A DNA stretch of 64,000 nt, taken from NCBI GenBank assembly GCA_964432825.1, contig CAYSOX010000002.1, positions 55,538 through 119,537 of the forward strand. Reading direction: 5' to 3'. The notes beneath the pieces were generated by a model. It did no database searches. It had not been told where the DNA came from and saw nothing but the letters and a program-made list of their open reading frames with translations. The position numbers and the translations under genes were made by a program. Source of the DNA: UMGS1908 sp964432825. Its GTDB lineage: Bacteria; Bacillota; Clostridia; Christensenellales; UBA1242. Below, one piece after another: positions 25,411 to 33,148 of the stretch (positions are counted from its first letter, which is position 1; each line of letters begins with the position of its first letter).

Positions 25411-25460
25411 TATTGTGAGTTGAGGCTGTTTTAAAAACAAAAAAATAGGAGGGAATGCTA

Positions 25461-26078
25461 ATGCCGGGAAAAGGTAGAGATTTTGGATATACAAGTTGTT
25501 TTGAGGATGAAGATGGAGAAATAACGCTTAGCTTTACTAGTTATGAAAAGAACGGGAGTGTAAATAGATACACGGACAATGGAGATGGTGGGCATAGTCA
25601 TCAACATTGGAATAATCATGAGAGTTATGAAGAAGAGGATGATCCTAATTGGGAAAGAGAGGAAAGTGACGGGCATGATAATCCCGATGAAAAAGATGTG
25701 AAGGGTGGTTGTTATTTGACAGCTGCTTGTATGGCTCATTATAAGGAAGATTTCGATGATAATTGTTTTGAATTGCAAGTTCTTCGCATGTTTAGGGATG
25801 CTATGGTTCCAAAAGAAGAAGTAGCGCATTATTATAAGGTTGCTCCAACAATAGTTAATAATATTGAGAAAGAAAAACATTCGGAAAAGATGTTTGATAG
25901 AATTTATAGGTGTGTCGTTGAGCCTTGTGTAAAGGATATTGTTAATAGCGATTACAAAAGAGCATACATCCGCTACAAAAAGACTATTGTGGCATTTGAG
26001 AATAAGTATGCAAAACAAGAAAATTTGTCTAAAATAAACAATGACGAAAGTATAAGCGACGAAAATACTTCTTCATAA
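25461..26078 (+). CDS. CFI-box-type Cys protein, hypothetical
   Basis: Two in-frame ATGs exist (25455 and 25461); the second is 7 nt from AGGAGGG and is preferred, giving 205 residues. The first 80 residues are acidic and His/Asn-rich, probably disordered. From about residue 84, GGCYLTAACMAHYKEDF followed by LQVLRMFRD and YYKVAPTIV resembles the CFI-box domain (C-F/Y-I/L-A/T-T-A start, then a conserved LRxFRD and YYxxAP) seen at the C-terminus of many bacterial proteins of unknown function. The ends are helical and charged. It forms a pair with the gene before it. Confidence 0.78.
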   Translation: MPGKGRDFGYTSCFEDEDGEITLSFTSYEKNGSVNRYTDNGDGGHSHQHWNNHESYEEEDDPNWEREESDGHDNPDEKDVKGGCYLTAACMAHYKEDFDDNCFELQVLRMFRDAMVPKEEVAHYYKVAPTIVNNIEKEKHSEKMFDRIYRCVVEPCVKDIVNSDYKRAYIRYKKTIVAFENKYAKQENLSKINNDESISDENTSS

Positions 26079-26183
26079 AATGAGGTAGGATTCTGCCGGG
26101 CTTATTTGCGTGTGAATTTTTATTTATTCACTATTACTTTATAAAAATTTAAAGATTAAAACAAAATTAGAAGGGGAAAGGTT

Positions 26184-26552
26184 ATGAGTAACGATAACGA
26201 AATGAAATTAGAACAATTAAAAGAAAAGGTAAAGGCTTTTTGTGAAGAGCGTGATTGGAACAAGTTTCACAACCCAAAAGAACTAGCAATCGGCATATCC
26301 ACCGAGGCAAATGAATTGTTGCAACTTTTTAGATTTAAGTCAATCGAAGATATGCAAGAAATTCTTTCAACCGAAAAGCGGGTAGATGTTGAAGAAGAAC
26401 TTGCCGATGTATTCTTCTTTATTTTGCGTTTTGCCGAAACTTGCAAAATTGACCTGACCACAATTTTGTTTGATAAAATGGATAAAAACGCTAAAAAATA
26501 TCCATTAGACAAAGCCAAAGGCTCCAACAAAAAGTACAACGAGTTTAAGTAA
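26184..26552 (+). CDS. MazG-like nucleotide pyrophosphohydrolase
   Basis: The 122 residues contain the MazG/RS21-C6 metal-binding pattern: EANELLQLF near residues 38-46 and VEEELADVFFFILR near 70-83, supplying the ExxE and ExxD acidic residues. Family members hydrolyse non-canonical or surplus (d)NTPs, with dCTP pyrophosphatase as the close type. The N-terminal FCEERDWNKFHNPKELAI is typical of the single-domain group. The ribosome site is GAAGGGGAAAGG. Confidence 0.88.
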   Translation: MSNDNEMKLEQLKEKVKAFCEERDWNKFHNPKELAIGISTEANELLQLFRFKSIEDMQEILSTEKRVDVEEELADVFFFILRFAETCKIDLTTILFDKMDKNAKKYPLDKAKGSNKKYNEFK

Positions 26553-26572
26553 ACTATTTTTTAAGGATTTTA

Positions 26573-26951
26573 ATGAGTAAAGAGTTTGAATTTATAAAGG
26601 AATGTAACGTCTTTTTTTGTTTCCGCATTAAATGAAATAAATCCTGTAACAAGGTTTTGTGGTGCAATAGTGGAAATAAATGACGAGTTATTTATTACAA
26701 CGGCAAAATCAAAAGATGTGTATAATCAAATTGTAGAAAGACCACAAATTTAAATAGTGGCATTAAAGCCTAATGCAAGGAATTGGGTTAGGGTGACGGG
26801 TGTTTCTCAAATTGAGGAAGATAAAAAGTTAAAACAACAATTGCTAGATGAAAATCCGTTGCTTTTGAAAAGGTTTAGCGGAATAGATGATGGCGAGTAT
26901 GCTTTAGTAAAAATAACCAAAAAGCAAAGTCGAGCAATTTGGTTAAAGTAA
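26573..26951 (+). pseudogene. Broken pyridoxamine-5'-phosphate-oxidase-like gene
   Basis: Starting at ATG 26573 (with AAGGA upstream), the frame MSKEFEFIKECNVFF breaks at a run of seven T (26612-26618). Removing one T restores VSALNEINPVTRFCGAIVEI and continues to an in-frame TAA at 26751, where the family has Glu (PQ-I-E-IVAL, GAA to TAA). It then reads on as IVALKPNARNWVRVTGV to the end at 26951. The pattern matches flavin/F420-binding PNPOx-like split-barrel proteins of about 125 residues. One frameshift plus one nonsense change makes it a recent pseudogene or, less likely, a sequencing artefact. Confidence 0.75.
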
Positions 26952-27094
26952 AGGTTAAATTTAGTACTGATTAGCCTTTCAAAATACAAAATATGCTTAA
27001 AGGTTTAATTTGGTGAGTCTTTAAGCGTAAAACTAGTTGTAAAATGGTGGAAATTTGTGGTAATATATTAATATATAAAACTTAGGAGAAAGAT

Positions 27095-27955
27095 ATGCAA
27101 AAGAGGGATTATATTAATATTGCCGTAACTTCCACTATTTTTTTATTGTTGGTTGCGTTTATCGTTATGGTAAAGACAATTGATGTAGGAGTTGCGGGTT
27201 TTAGTGGCGTTGAAGTCGGTTTTAGTACATTAAACCAAAACATTTTCAACGCCTTCAGATTTCATTCATTAGAAATTGTTTCGGATGTTTTATTTATTTT
27301 AGCACTTGCGTTGATGCTGGCTTACGCGGTGGTGGGGTTGGTGCAATTAATCAAATATCGTTCGTTTAAAAAGGTTGATTATTCACTTATTTGCCTTGCG
27401 GGATGTTATGTGTTGATGATTGTGATTTTTATAATTTTTGAACTTTTCCCAATCAATTACCGACCAATTTTGGTTGATGGTGAAATTGAGCCAAGTTTTC
27501 CGTCTACCCACACAATGCTTGCTATTGTCTCATTTATAACGGCAGGAATTGAAATTAGTTATTTAACAAAGTGTGAATGGTTAAAGCCGGCATCTTTTGT
27601 TTTAGGTGTCGTGTTCGCACTGGTTGCCACAATTTCCAGATTGCTTTCTGGCGTTCACTGGTTTACAGATATTGTAGGCGCGGTATTGGTTGGGGCGTTT
27701 ATTGTTGAAGCGTTTGTGACCAGTTTGGAATTGGTTGAAACTATTAAAGAAAAAAATACCCCTATGCCCATCAATGCAGATGGTTTAAATGCTTTCGGTG
27801 AGACTAGTCAAGATGGCGAAAAAGAAGAGCCAGAAGAACGGGTTGTCGAAATCAAAGAGAAAAATTTGGATAAAAATTTGGACGACAATGGTCAAGATAA
27901 AAAAATAGCAACAACTAAAAAAGATGGAGCCAATGCTTCGAAAAAATCCGAGTAG
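27095..27955 (+). CDS. PAP2 superfamily membrane phosphatase
   Basis: This 286-residue protein has about six membrane segments in residues 8-215. The phosphatase motifs are INYRP (about 126-130), FPSTHT (about 140-145) and SRLLSGVHWFTDIVGA (about 186-201), giving the two catalytic His and the Asp. Such enzymes dephosphorylate undecaprenyl pyrophosphate or phosphatidic acid on the outer face of the membrane; the substrate here is not evident. The last 70 residues are a charged cytoplasmic tail. An AGGAG site precedes the ATG. The next gene begins 8 bp later, indicating an operon. Confidence 0.92.
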   Translation: MQKRDYINIAVTSTIFLLLVAFIVMVKTIDVGVAGFSGVEVGFSTLNQNIFNAFRFHSLEIVSDVLFILALALMLAYAVVGLVQLIKYRSFKKVDYSLICLAGCYVLMIVIFIIFELFPINYRPILVDGEIEPSFPSTHTMLAIVSFITAGIEISYLTKCEWLKPASFVLGVVFALVATISRLLSGVHWFTDIVGAVLVGAFIVEAFVTSLELVETIKEKNTPMPINADGLNAFGETSQDGEKEEPEERVVEIKEKNLDKNLDDNGQDKKIATTKKDGANASKKSE

Positions 27956-27963
27956 GTTGGTTT

Positions 27964-28527
27964 ATGAAGAAATTAAATCAAAGAATTAAAGAGTTAAAAA
28001 AAGATGTAGAATTAGCCGAAGAGGTTGAAGAAACCTCCGACGGTCGTGCAATTGTGGATATTACGGTGGATGATTTGGATGATTTTTATTCGCCATATAG
28101 TCCTAAAAACTTTAAATTATTAAATCCGCAAATGGTGGAATATATTGATGAGTATTCAAAGACCATTCCGGCTTCACAAGAATTGATTTTAAGAATATCT
28201 GCAACCAATAAAACCGATGAAGCAAAAAATCGAATAAAAAAGACAATCAGGCGTACATTTGTAGAAAAAATTGCAAGTATCAACACCGAACTAAGAAGAA
28301 ATTTGCTAAGTGCAATTATTTTTATGGCGGTAGGGATATTGTTTTTGGCGGGAGTTATTATTGCAAATGCCTTGGACCTTGGTGCGACGGTGTATGAAAT
28401 TGTGGACATTATTGCATGGGTATTTGTGTGGGAAGCGGTTGATATTTTCTTTATGGAAAGGCATAAAAAACGCGTGGAAAAATTAAGATATGCAAAACTT
28501 GCCGTTGCAGAAATTGAGTTTGTGTAA
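27964..28527 (+). CDS. Hypothetical membrane protein
   Basis: This 187-residue protein has a charged helical N-terminus, a middle region with YSPYSPKNFKLLNPQMVEYI, and two hydrophobic segments near residues 117-138 and 145-160. It ends in a basic helix. I do not recognise a family. It follows the PAP2 gene by 8 bp with only a weak GGTTGG ribosome site, so translation is probably coupled; a role with the lipid phosphatase is inference only. Confidence 0.78.
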   Translation: MKKLNQRIKELKKDVELAEEVEETSDGRAIVDITVDDLDDFYSPYSPKNFKLLNPQMVEYIDEYSKTIPASQELILRISATNKTDEAKNRIKKTIRRTFVEKIASINTELRRNLLSAIIFMAVGILFLAGVIIANALDLGATVYEIVDIIAWVFVWEAVDIFFMERHKKRVEKLRYAKLAVAEIEFV

Positions 28528-28570
28528 GCCATAAACTCGTTGTAAACCCACAAAAATCGGCTTGTAAAAA

Positions 28571-28776
28571 GTAAAAATGAATAGGCATTTAGGTAAAATG
28601 CATAGGTTATTTAGGCAAAAATAATGCACAGGTTAGTTTGGTGGAAAAAAGAATACATACATAGGTGTAAAAAACGAATAGGTATTTAGATGTAAAAACG
28701 AATAGGTATTTAGGTGTAAAAAACGAATAGGTATTTAGTTGTAAAAAATGAATAAATATTTAGGAGTAAAAAAATG
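28571..28776 (+). repeat. Tandem repeats of about 25 bp ending in a gene start
   Basis: About nine units follow the pattern 'gtgtaaaaaacgaataggtatttag'; those from about 28663 on are nearly identical and the earlier ones diverged. The last unit reads TTTAGGAGTAAAAAAATG and provides the ribosome site and start codon of the gene at 28774. Several earlier units carry ATGAATA at the same place. Confidence 0.85.
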
Positions 28777-29049
28777 ATTCATTCACTAGCGGGCGGAAGT
28801 CTCGGAAATTCCTCGGTAAATAACTTTGCAAAGGTTAAAATATTAGAGGGAATTTTTAAAGATAAATGGTTCTGGTATTTAACCGAAATTAAAGGGCTGA
28901 AGGCGGGTGAAATTGTGATAGTTCCGGTTGGCGAAAGTAATCTGCGGGTAAAAGGTGAGGTTTTAAGGATAGATGAAAATGTTTCAAGCTTTTGTTCGCC
29001 GGTTCCAGTTAAACGCGCTAAAAAGATAATTAATGTATATAATGGTTAA
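28774..29049 (+). CDS. Small protein with PriA-like beta motif, unknown
   Basis: A 91-residue soluble protein. The part GLKAGEIVIVPVGESNLRVKGEVLRI (about residues 42-67 in two halves) resembles the small beta domain at the start of PriA helicases, which reads VRVPFG followed by VxGxV, but the helicase is absent; similar short proteins occur in clostridia. The function is unknown. Its AGGAG ribosome site and ATG are formed by the last copy of the upstream tandem repeat. Confidence 0.7.
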   Translation: MIHSLAGGSLGNSSVNNFAKVKILEGIFKDKWFWYLTEIKGLKAGEIVIVPVGESNLRVKGEVLRIDENVSSFCSPVPVKRAKKIINVYNG

Positions 29050-29055
29050 GTCAAG

Positions 29056-29099
29056 TCAAATCTTATAAGATAATTATATTTTATAAGATTTGATTTTTT
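29056..29099 (+). terminator. Intrinsic terminator
   Basis: TCAAATCTTATAA pairs perfectly with TTATAAGATTTGA (13 bp, 12-nt loop), followed by TTTTTT. Confidence 0.9.
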
Positions 29100-29330
29100 G
29101 TTAAAATTTTATCATTAAACAGAAAAGTTGGGCAATAGATATTAAGTTACGCATAAATCATTAGTCTTTCAGTAAATATAAACTATACCATTAAACTGAA
29201 AAGCTAAGTAACAAATAAACACCTTATATATTTGTAGTTCAATTATTAAAAGCTTAAAAGTTTTATAAAATAAATTTTGTAGTTTAGCCAAAAAATCTCA
29301 AAAAAAATCATAATTTTAATAAAATTTTAG
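29100..29330. other. Intergenic AT-rich region
   Basis: No gene is seen. 'atcattaaacagaaaagttg' near 29110 recurs as 'accattaaactgaaaagcta' near 29187, a loose direct repeat. Confidence 0.4.
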
Positions 29331-29358
29331 TTGAAAATTTACTTTGTGGTGGTATAAT
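29331..29358 (+). promoter_or_regulatory. Promoter with extended -10
   Basis: TTGAAA at 29331-29336, a 16-bp spacer and TGGTATAAT ending at 29358, before the gene at 29396. Confidence 0.75.
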
Positions 29359-29395
29359 GCAAAGATAGAAAGTAATTAAAAAAGGAGATAAAATT

Positions 29396-29812
29396 ATGAT
29401 TTTAGAAGAAAAAATTGAAAAAAGAATCAGAAAAATTAAATATGCTATGTGGAGAAAGCAGGCAACACATCTCCTTGAAAATGAAATTAAGGTTATTAAT
29501 TACATAAAAAACAACGGAACAAAGGAGGAATATATTTCGCAAATTTCCAAAAGGTCTGACAATATTTTGTTATATTATAGATTTGCAAATGCGGATTGCA
29601 AGGTTGGTTTGCAAGATATAATTGGCATTGCCGAGGGACTAACTATTGAGCAAAGGAACCGACTTATAAATTTTGAACGACAAAAAGACGAGGTTTTGGG
29701 CGAGTATGTCCGCCAAAAACTTGAGGATGTTCCACAAGGTGCAAGTCTTAAAAAGCCGGATGCGGTGGGTACAGCTTTGCCAGAGTCAAGTATGGAAAAT
29801 CTAGAAAAATAA
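29396..29812 (+). CDS. Hypothetical helical protein
   Basis: A 138-residue soluble protein, mostly helical and charged. The part EEYISQISKRSDNILLYYRFANADCKVGLQDIIGIAEGL may be a small helix-turn-helix-like fold, but I see no firm match. The C-terminal 35 residues are probably disordered. It has a consensus promoter and an AAAGGAG ribosome site and is transcribed alone. Confidence 0.72.
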   Translation: MILEEKIEKRIRKIKYAMWRKQATHLLENEIKVINYIKNNGTKEEYISQISKRSDNILLYYRFANADCKVGLQDIIGIAEGLTIEQRNRLINFERQKDEVLGEYVRQKLEDVPQGASLKKPDAVGTALPESSMENLEK

Positions 29813-30082
29813 TAGGCTTTTAACAAAAATTCGTAAAGTTAAAAATTGATTAAGCAATTTATAATTGTTAAAAATAACCTTAATTAGAGAATTTTCTGTT
29901 TGGGTTAGCAGGAAATAAGATAATCTAAAAAGGTCAACAATGTAAACTTTTTAATGAGGTTTAGGTATTGGCGAGAAATTTTTAGTGCCTCACTTTTATG
30001 ATTTTAGTGACACATCACAATATTTTTAGTGTTTCGTCTAGTCGTTTAAGGGGAGGCAAAAATGAAACAAAGGAGAATTAAA

Positions 30083-30418
30083 ATGGATGCAAAAGAATAT
30101 ATTGGAAAAATGGTAATGGTAAAAATGGATAGGCCGTTGGGTTCTAAACATCCAAATCATGGGTTTATATATCCGGTAAATTATGGGTATATCCCAGAAA
30201 CTGTTTCGGGAGATGGGGAAGAGTTGGACGCTTATATTTTGGGCGAACACACTCCGTTAGACACATTTGAAGGTCGGGTGATAGCCGTTGTTCACCGACT
30301 TGATGACGACGACGACAAATTGGTGGTAATGGCAGATGGCAGAAATTACACCGACGACCAAATAAATGCATTGGTAGAGTTTCAAGAAAAATGGTTCAAA
30401 ACCGAAATTTGGAGATAG
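30083..30418 (+). CDS. Small inorganic pyrophosphatase-like protein
   Basis: The start at 30083 (AAAGGAG, MDAKEYIGK) gives 111 residues; an ATG at 30062 with its own GGGGAGG site would add seven. Conserved parts are VKMDRPLGSKHPNHGFIYPVN (two segments), YGYIPETVSGDGEELDAYIL and VIAVVHRLDD, which parallel the active-site Tyr and Asp cluster of family I pyrophosphatases in a short form common in clostridia and lactobacilli. It would hydrolyse pyrophosphate or a related phosphoanhydride; the true substrate is unproven. Confidence 0.82.
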   Translation: MDAKEYIGKMVMVKMDRPLGSKHPNHGFIYPVNYGYIPETVSGDGEELDAYILGEHTPLDTFEGRVIAVVHRLDDDDDKLVVMADGRNYTDDQINALVEFQEKWFKTEIWR

Positions 30419-30444
30419 CAACCAGTTTATAACTTTATAAATTT

Positions 30445-30482
30445 TAGCACTTTAATCAATTTAGATTGTGGTGCTATTTTTT
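30445..30482 (+). terminator. Intrinsic terminator
   Basis: TAGCAC pairs with GTGCTA, with inner AATC/GATT, followed by six T. The remaining gap to 30743 shows nothing else. Confidence 0.75.
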
Positions 30483-30743
30483 AACAAAAAGTAGTTTAAA
30501 GGTAAAAAAAAGAACTTTTTATTAACGAAACAAAACTTTATATAAATGTTTTAAAAGAGGCTAGTTTGGTGAGATTTTTTGAAGAACCTTTTAAGTTTCA
30601 AATGTGTTAATGAAAAAAAGTGGAAAATTTGATTTTTGTTTCATATTAAGGAAGTGGGTTTTGGGTTGGTTTATATTTTTAAAATAAAAGACGGTATTTT
30701 ATTTTTCGCATTTTTCAAGTCTATATAATATGCAACAAGTGGT

Positions 30744-30772
30744 TTGACAATAATTTTCAAATATGGTATAAT
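30744..30772 (+). promoter_or_regulatory. Consensus promoter with extended -10
   Basis: TTGACA at 30744-30749, a 17-bp spacer and TGGTATAAT ending at 30772: a full consensus, about 30 bp before the next gene. Confidence 0.88.
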
Positions 30773-30800
30773 TAACGGGTAATTTATCAAGAGGAGAATT

Positions 30801-31424
30801 ATGGAATTAATTAATGACTGTTTAAAAGCAAATGAGGGGTTGATTGTTGGTGATACCGAACTAAATTCTATGCTAGATAAATTGAAATACGAGTGGGCAT
30901 TAAGACTGGAACTTGCAACCCATAGGCTTCGTTATTGGCGTCAACTTGCAAAAAGTTGCACCGAAGAGGTTAAACCACTGGTTGTTGCGCAGATGAATGA
31001 GTGTGACCAAACATTTAAAGAATCATTAGAGCGTTATACTGAAATTAAAGAACTTTCTGTTGAGGAATTTATAAAATTAGAATCTGAAAAAATTGGGAAG
31101 CTTTTAAAAAGCCAACTTGCAACTGCAACTGAAGACTTAAATAAACGAATTGAGCAGTTAAACTTGTTGAAAAATGATACCGAAAAGTTCGGCTTTTTGG
31201 ATAAAGTTTATGGCGAGGAAGAGCAGATTGACACCGCTCAATTAGAGCAATATATTGAAAAGGCAAAGCAAGTTAATGAGCAATTGATAGAAAATGTTGC
31301 CGATTGGGAACTTTTAACTATGGAAAACAAGGCTAAATATGTATACATAAAAAATAATAGCAATTCTACTTTTGCTTTTGCGGATAGCGTGGTGGATGAA
31401 TTTAAAAAAAGCACCACAAACTAG
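30801..31424 (+). CDS. Hypothetical coiled-coil protein
   Basis: A 207-residue, Glu/Lys/Leu-rich soluble protein predicted almost entirely helical, with coiled-coil heptads in about residues 75-180. No domain is recognised. Its promoter is the best consensus promoter in this part of the window and the ribosome site is AGAGGAG, so it may be abundant. The end of the gene is partly duplicated 176 bp downstream. Confidence 0.78.
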   Translation: MELINDCLKANEGLIVGDTELNSMLDKLKYEWALRLELATHRLRYWRQLAKSCTEEVKPLVVAQMNECDQTFKESLERYTEIKELSVEEFIKLESEKIGKLLKSQLATATEDLNKRIEQLNLLKNDTEKFGFLDKVYGEEEQIDTAQLEQYIEKAKQVNEQLIENVADWELLTMENKAKYVYIKNNSNSTFAFADSVVDEFKKSTTN

Positions 31425-31782
31425 CCTATTTAAATAAAGTTTAGTATGCCTTAGCTAAAAACTGTAAAGCAGTTTATACAGCCGACGAATTAGGAAACGC
31501 TATAAACTAGTAAAACAGCGATTTCTGCACAATTAACTTATAAAAATCTAAAGCAAGGAATCTGTGTTATTGGAGAGTTAAAAAAAGTACCACAAATTAG
31601 TTGGTTTCAACAAAGTTTTTGCAGGTTTTAGCAAAAATAACCCAACACTCAAGTTTTGGTTGTTTATAACTTTTAAAATACAATAAGTTAAACTTTAAAA
31701 TTGAATATATAAAAAATTTTTTATATATTAAAATTCAACAAATTGATAATTAAAAAGATAAATAAAAAAAACAATACAAAGT
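31425..31782. repeat. Gap with partial duplication of the preceding gene end
   Basis: TTAAAAAAAGCACCACAAAC at 31402, the end of the gene, recurs as TTAAAAAAAGTACCACAAAT at 31578, and 'caaagttt'-like bases follow both. The offset is 176 bp. No other gene is seen. Confidence 0.5.
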
Positions 31783-31808
31783 TCCCGTGGTTTTCACGGG
31801 TTTATTTT
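31783..31808 (+). terminator. Hairpin terminator just before the RlmL-like gene
   Basis: CCCGTG pairs with CACGGG over GTTTTC-like loop bases, followed by TTTATTTTT. It ends about 10 bp before the next ATG, so it may serve as an attenuator as well as the end of the upstream transcript. Confidence 0.55.
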
Positions 31809-31818
31809 TGGGGGAATT

Positions 31819-32943
31819 ATGGAAATATTAGTTACTTCGGCATTTGGCTTAGAGGCGGTTGTAAAAAGGGAATTGGAGAAATTGGGCTATGAAAACCCAA
31901 AAGCAATCGACGGAAAAGTACATGTGTCGGGAAGTTTGAAGGATGTGGCAAGGCTGAATGTCAATTTGCGGGCAGGCGACCGCGTTTTGCTGAAACTTGC
32001 TGAGTTTAAAGCACTAACATTTGATGAGTTGTTTGACCAAACGGCAAAAATTCCGTTTGAGAAATATATCAAAAAAGATGCAAAGGTTCGAATGGATGGT
32101 AATTGCGTTAAAAGTAAATTGGGTGCAATTAAAACATCAGGCGGGATTATCAAAAAAAGCATAATGCAAAGACTTTCTAGAGTGTATAATGAATTTTTGT
32201 ATGAAACGGGCGAAGTGGTTTGTGTAGTGTTTAACATTGTGAATGATATTGTTACCATTTCGCTAGACACTTCGGGTGATGGCTTGCATAAACGCGGTTA
32301 CCGACTAAAAAATTACATTGCACCACTTAAAGAAACTATGGGTGCAGGCTTGATTATGTTAACTTATTATAACAAATCCAAGGTTTTTGCCGACCCATTT
32401 TGCGGAAGCGGAACACTCCCAATTGAAGCGTGTTTATACGCGTTAAATATTGCGCCAAATAAAAACAGGCATTTTGCCTTTGAGAATTTTGTAGGGTTTG
32501 ACCAAAAAATTTTAGATGAATGCATTGAGGAAGCCGAAAGTAAGGAAATTAAAGGCTTTTCGCCTAAAATTTATGCTTCAGATATAAATCCCGAGGCGGT
32601 CGAACTTGCACGCCAGCATGCAAAAAATGCAGGTGTGGAGCAGTATATAAATTTTGAAGTAAAGGATATGAAAGATTTTTCGTCAACCGAAGAATATGGT
32701 GTGTTGGTTTCAAACCCGCCATATGGTGACCGAATTGGAGATAAAGAAAGTGTTGGTGAATTGTATGCCGAGTTTGGCAAAATGGTGCAAAAATTACCAA
32801 ATTGGAATAGTTATGTTTTAACCGATAATAAAAATCTTGAAAAATATTTTAATAGGACAGCCGACAAAAAACGAAAATTATTTAATGCAAATATAGAATG
32901 CACTTATTATTCTTTTTTAAGTCCAAAACCTGAAAAAAAATAA
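31819..32943 (+). CDS. RlmL-like 23S rRNA/RNA methyltransferase with THUMP domain
   Basis: The 374 residues show a ferredoxin-like/THUMP RNA-binding part (about 1-155) and a UPF0020 Rossmann methyltransferase. The SAM loop DPFCGSGTLPIEA is near residues 193-205, DINPEAVELAR near 256-266 and the catalytic SNPPYGDRIG near 298-307. The family methylates the N2 of guanosine, as does RlmL at G2445 of 23S rRNA; the exact target is inferred. A GGGGGAA site precedes the ATG. A 13-C tract and a bidirectional terminator follow. Confidence 0.9.
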   Translation: MEILVTSAFGLEAVVKRELEKLGYENPKAIDGKVHVSGSLKDVARLNVNLRAGDRVLLKLAEFKALTFDELFDQTAKIPFEKYIKKDAKVRMDGNCVKSKLGAIKTSGGIIKKSIMQRLSRVYNEFLYETGEVVCVVFNIVNDIVTISLDTSGDGLHKRGYRLKNYIAPLKETMGAGLIMLTYYNKSKVFADPFCGSGTLPIEACLYALNIAPNKNRHFAFENFVGFDQKILDECIEEAESKEIKGFSPKIYASDINPEAVELARQHAKNAGVEQYINFEVKDMKDFSSTEEYGVLVSNPPYGDRIGDKESVGELYAEFGKMVQKLPNWNSYVLTDNKNLEKYFNRTADKKRKLFNANIECTYYSFLSPKPEKK

Positions 32944-32989
32944 TAGAAATCGTTGAAAATTTGTTAAAAACCTACCAAATGCAAACCAA

Positions 32990-33002
32990 CCCCCCCCCCC
33001 CC
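32990..33002. repeat. Homopolymer tract of 13 C
   Basis: Thirteen consecutive C in otherwise AT-rich DNA, 47 bp after the RlmL-like stop codon and between convergent genes. Confidence 0.95.
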
Positions 33003-33049
33003 TACACGATTTATTTAAAAATGAAAGGATTTACCAAAAATTTACAAAA

Positions 33050-33098
33050 AAAGTGAACCTCTTAAAGTTATCTAACTTTTGGGGTTCACTTTATTTTT
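33050..33098. terminator. Recurrent bidirectional terminator, copy 1
   Basis: AAAGTGAACC (33050-33059) pairs with GGTTCACTTT (33083-33092), with inner AAAGTT/AACTTT, and has T runs on both strands. It separates convergent genes. Close copies lie at 52288 and 51036. Confidence 0.8.
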
Positions 33099-33148
33099 TA
33101 AGAACTTAAAATTTTTTTAATTAATACAAAAACGAGTTTTTTAAAAAT

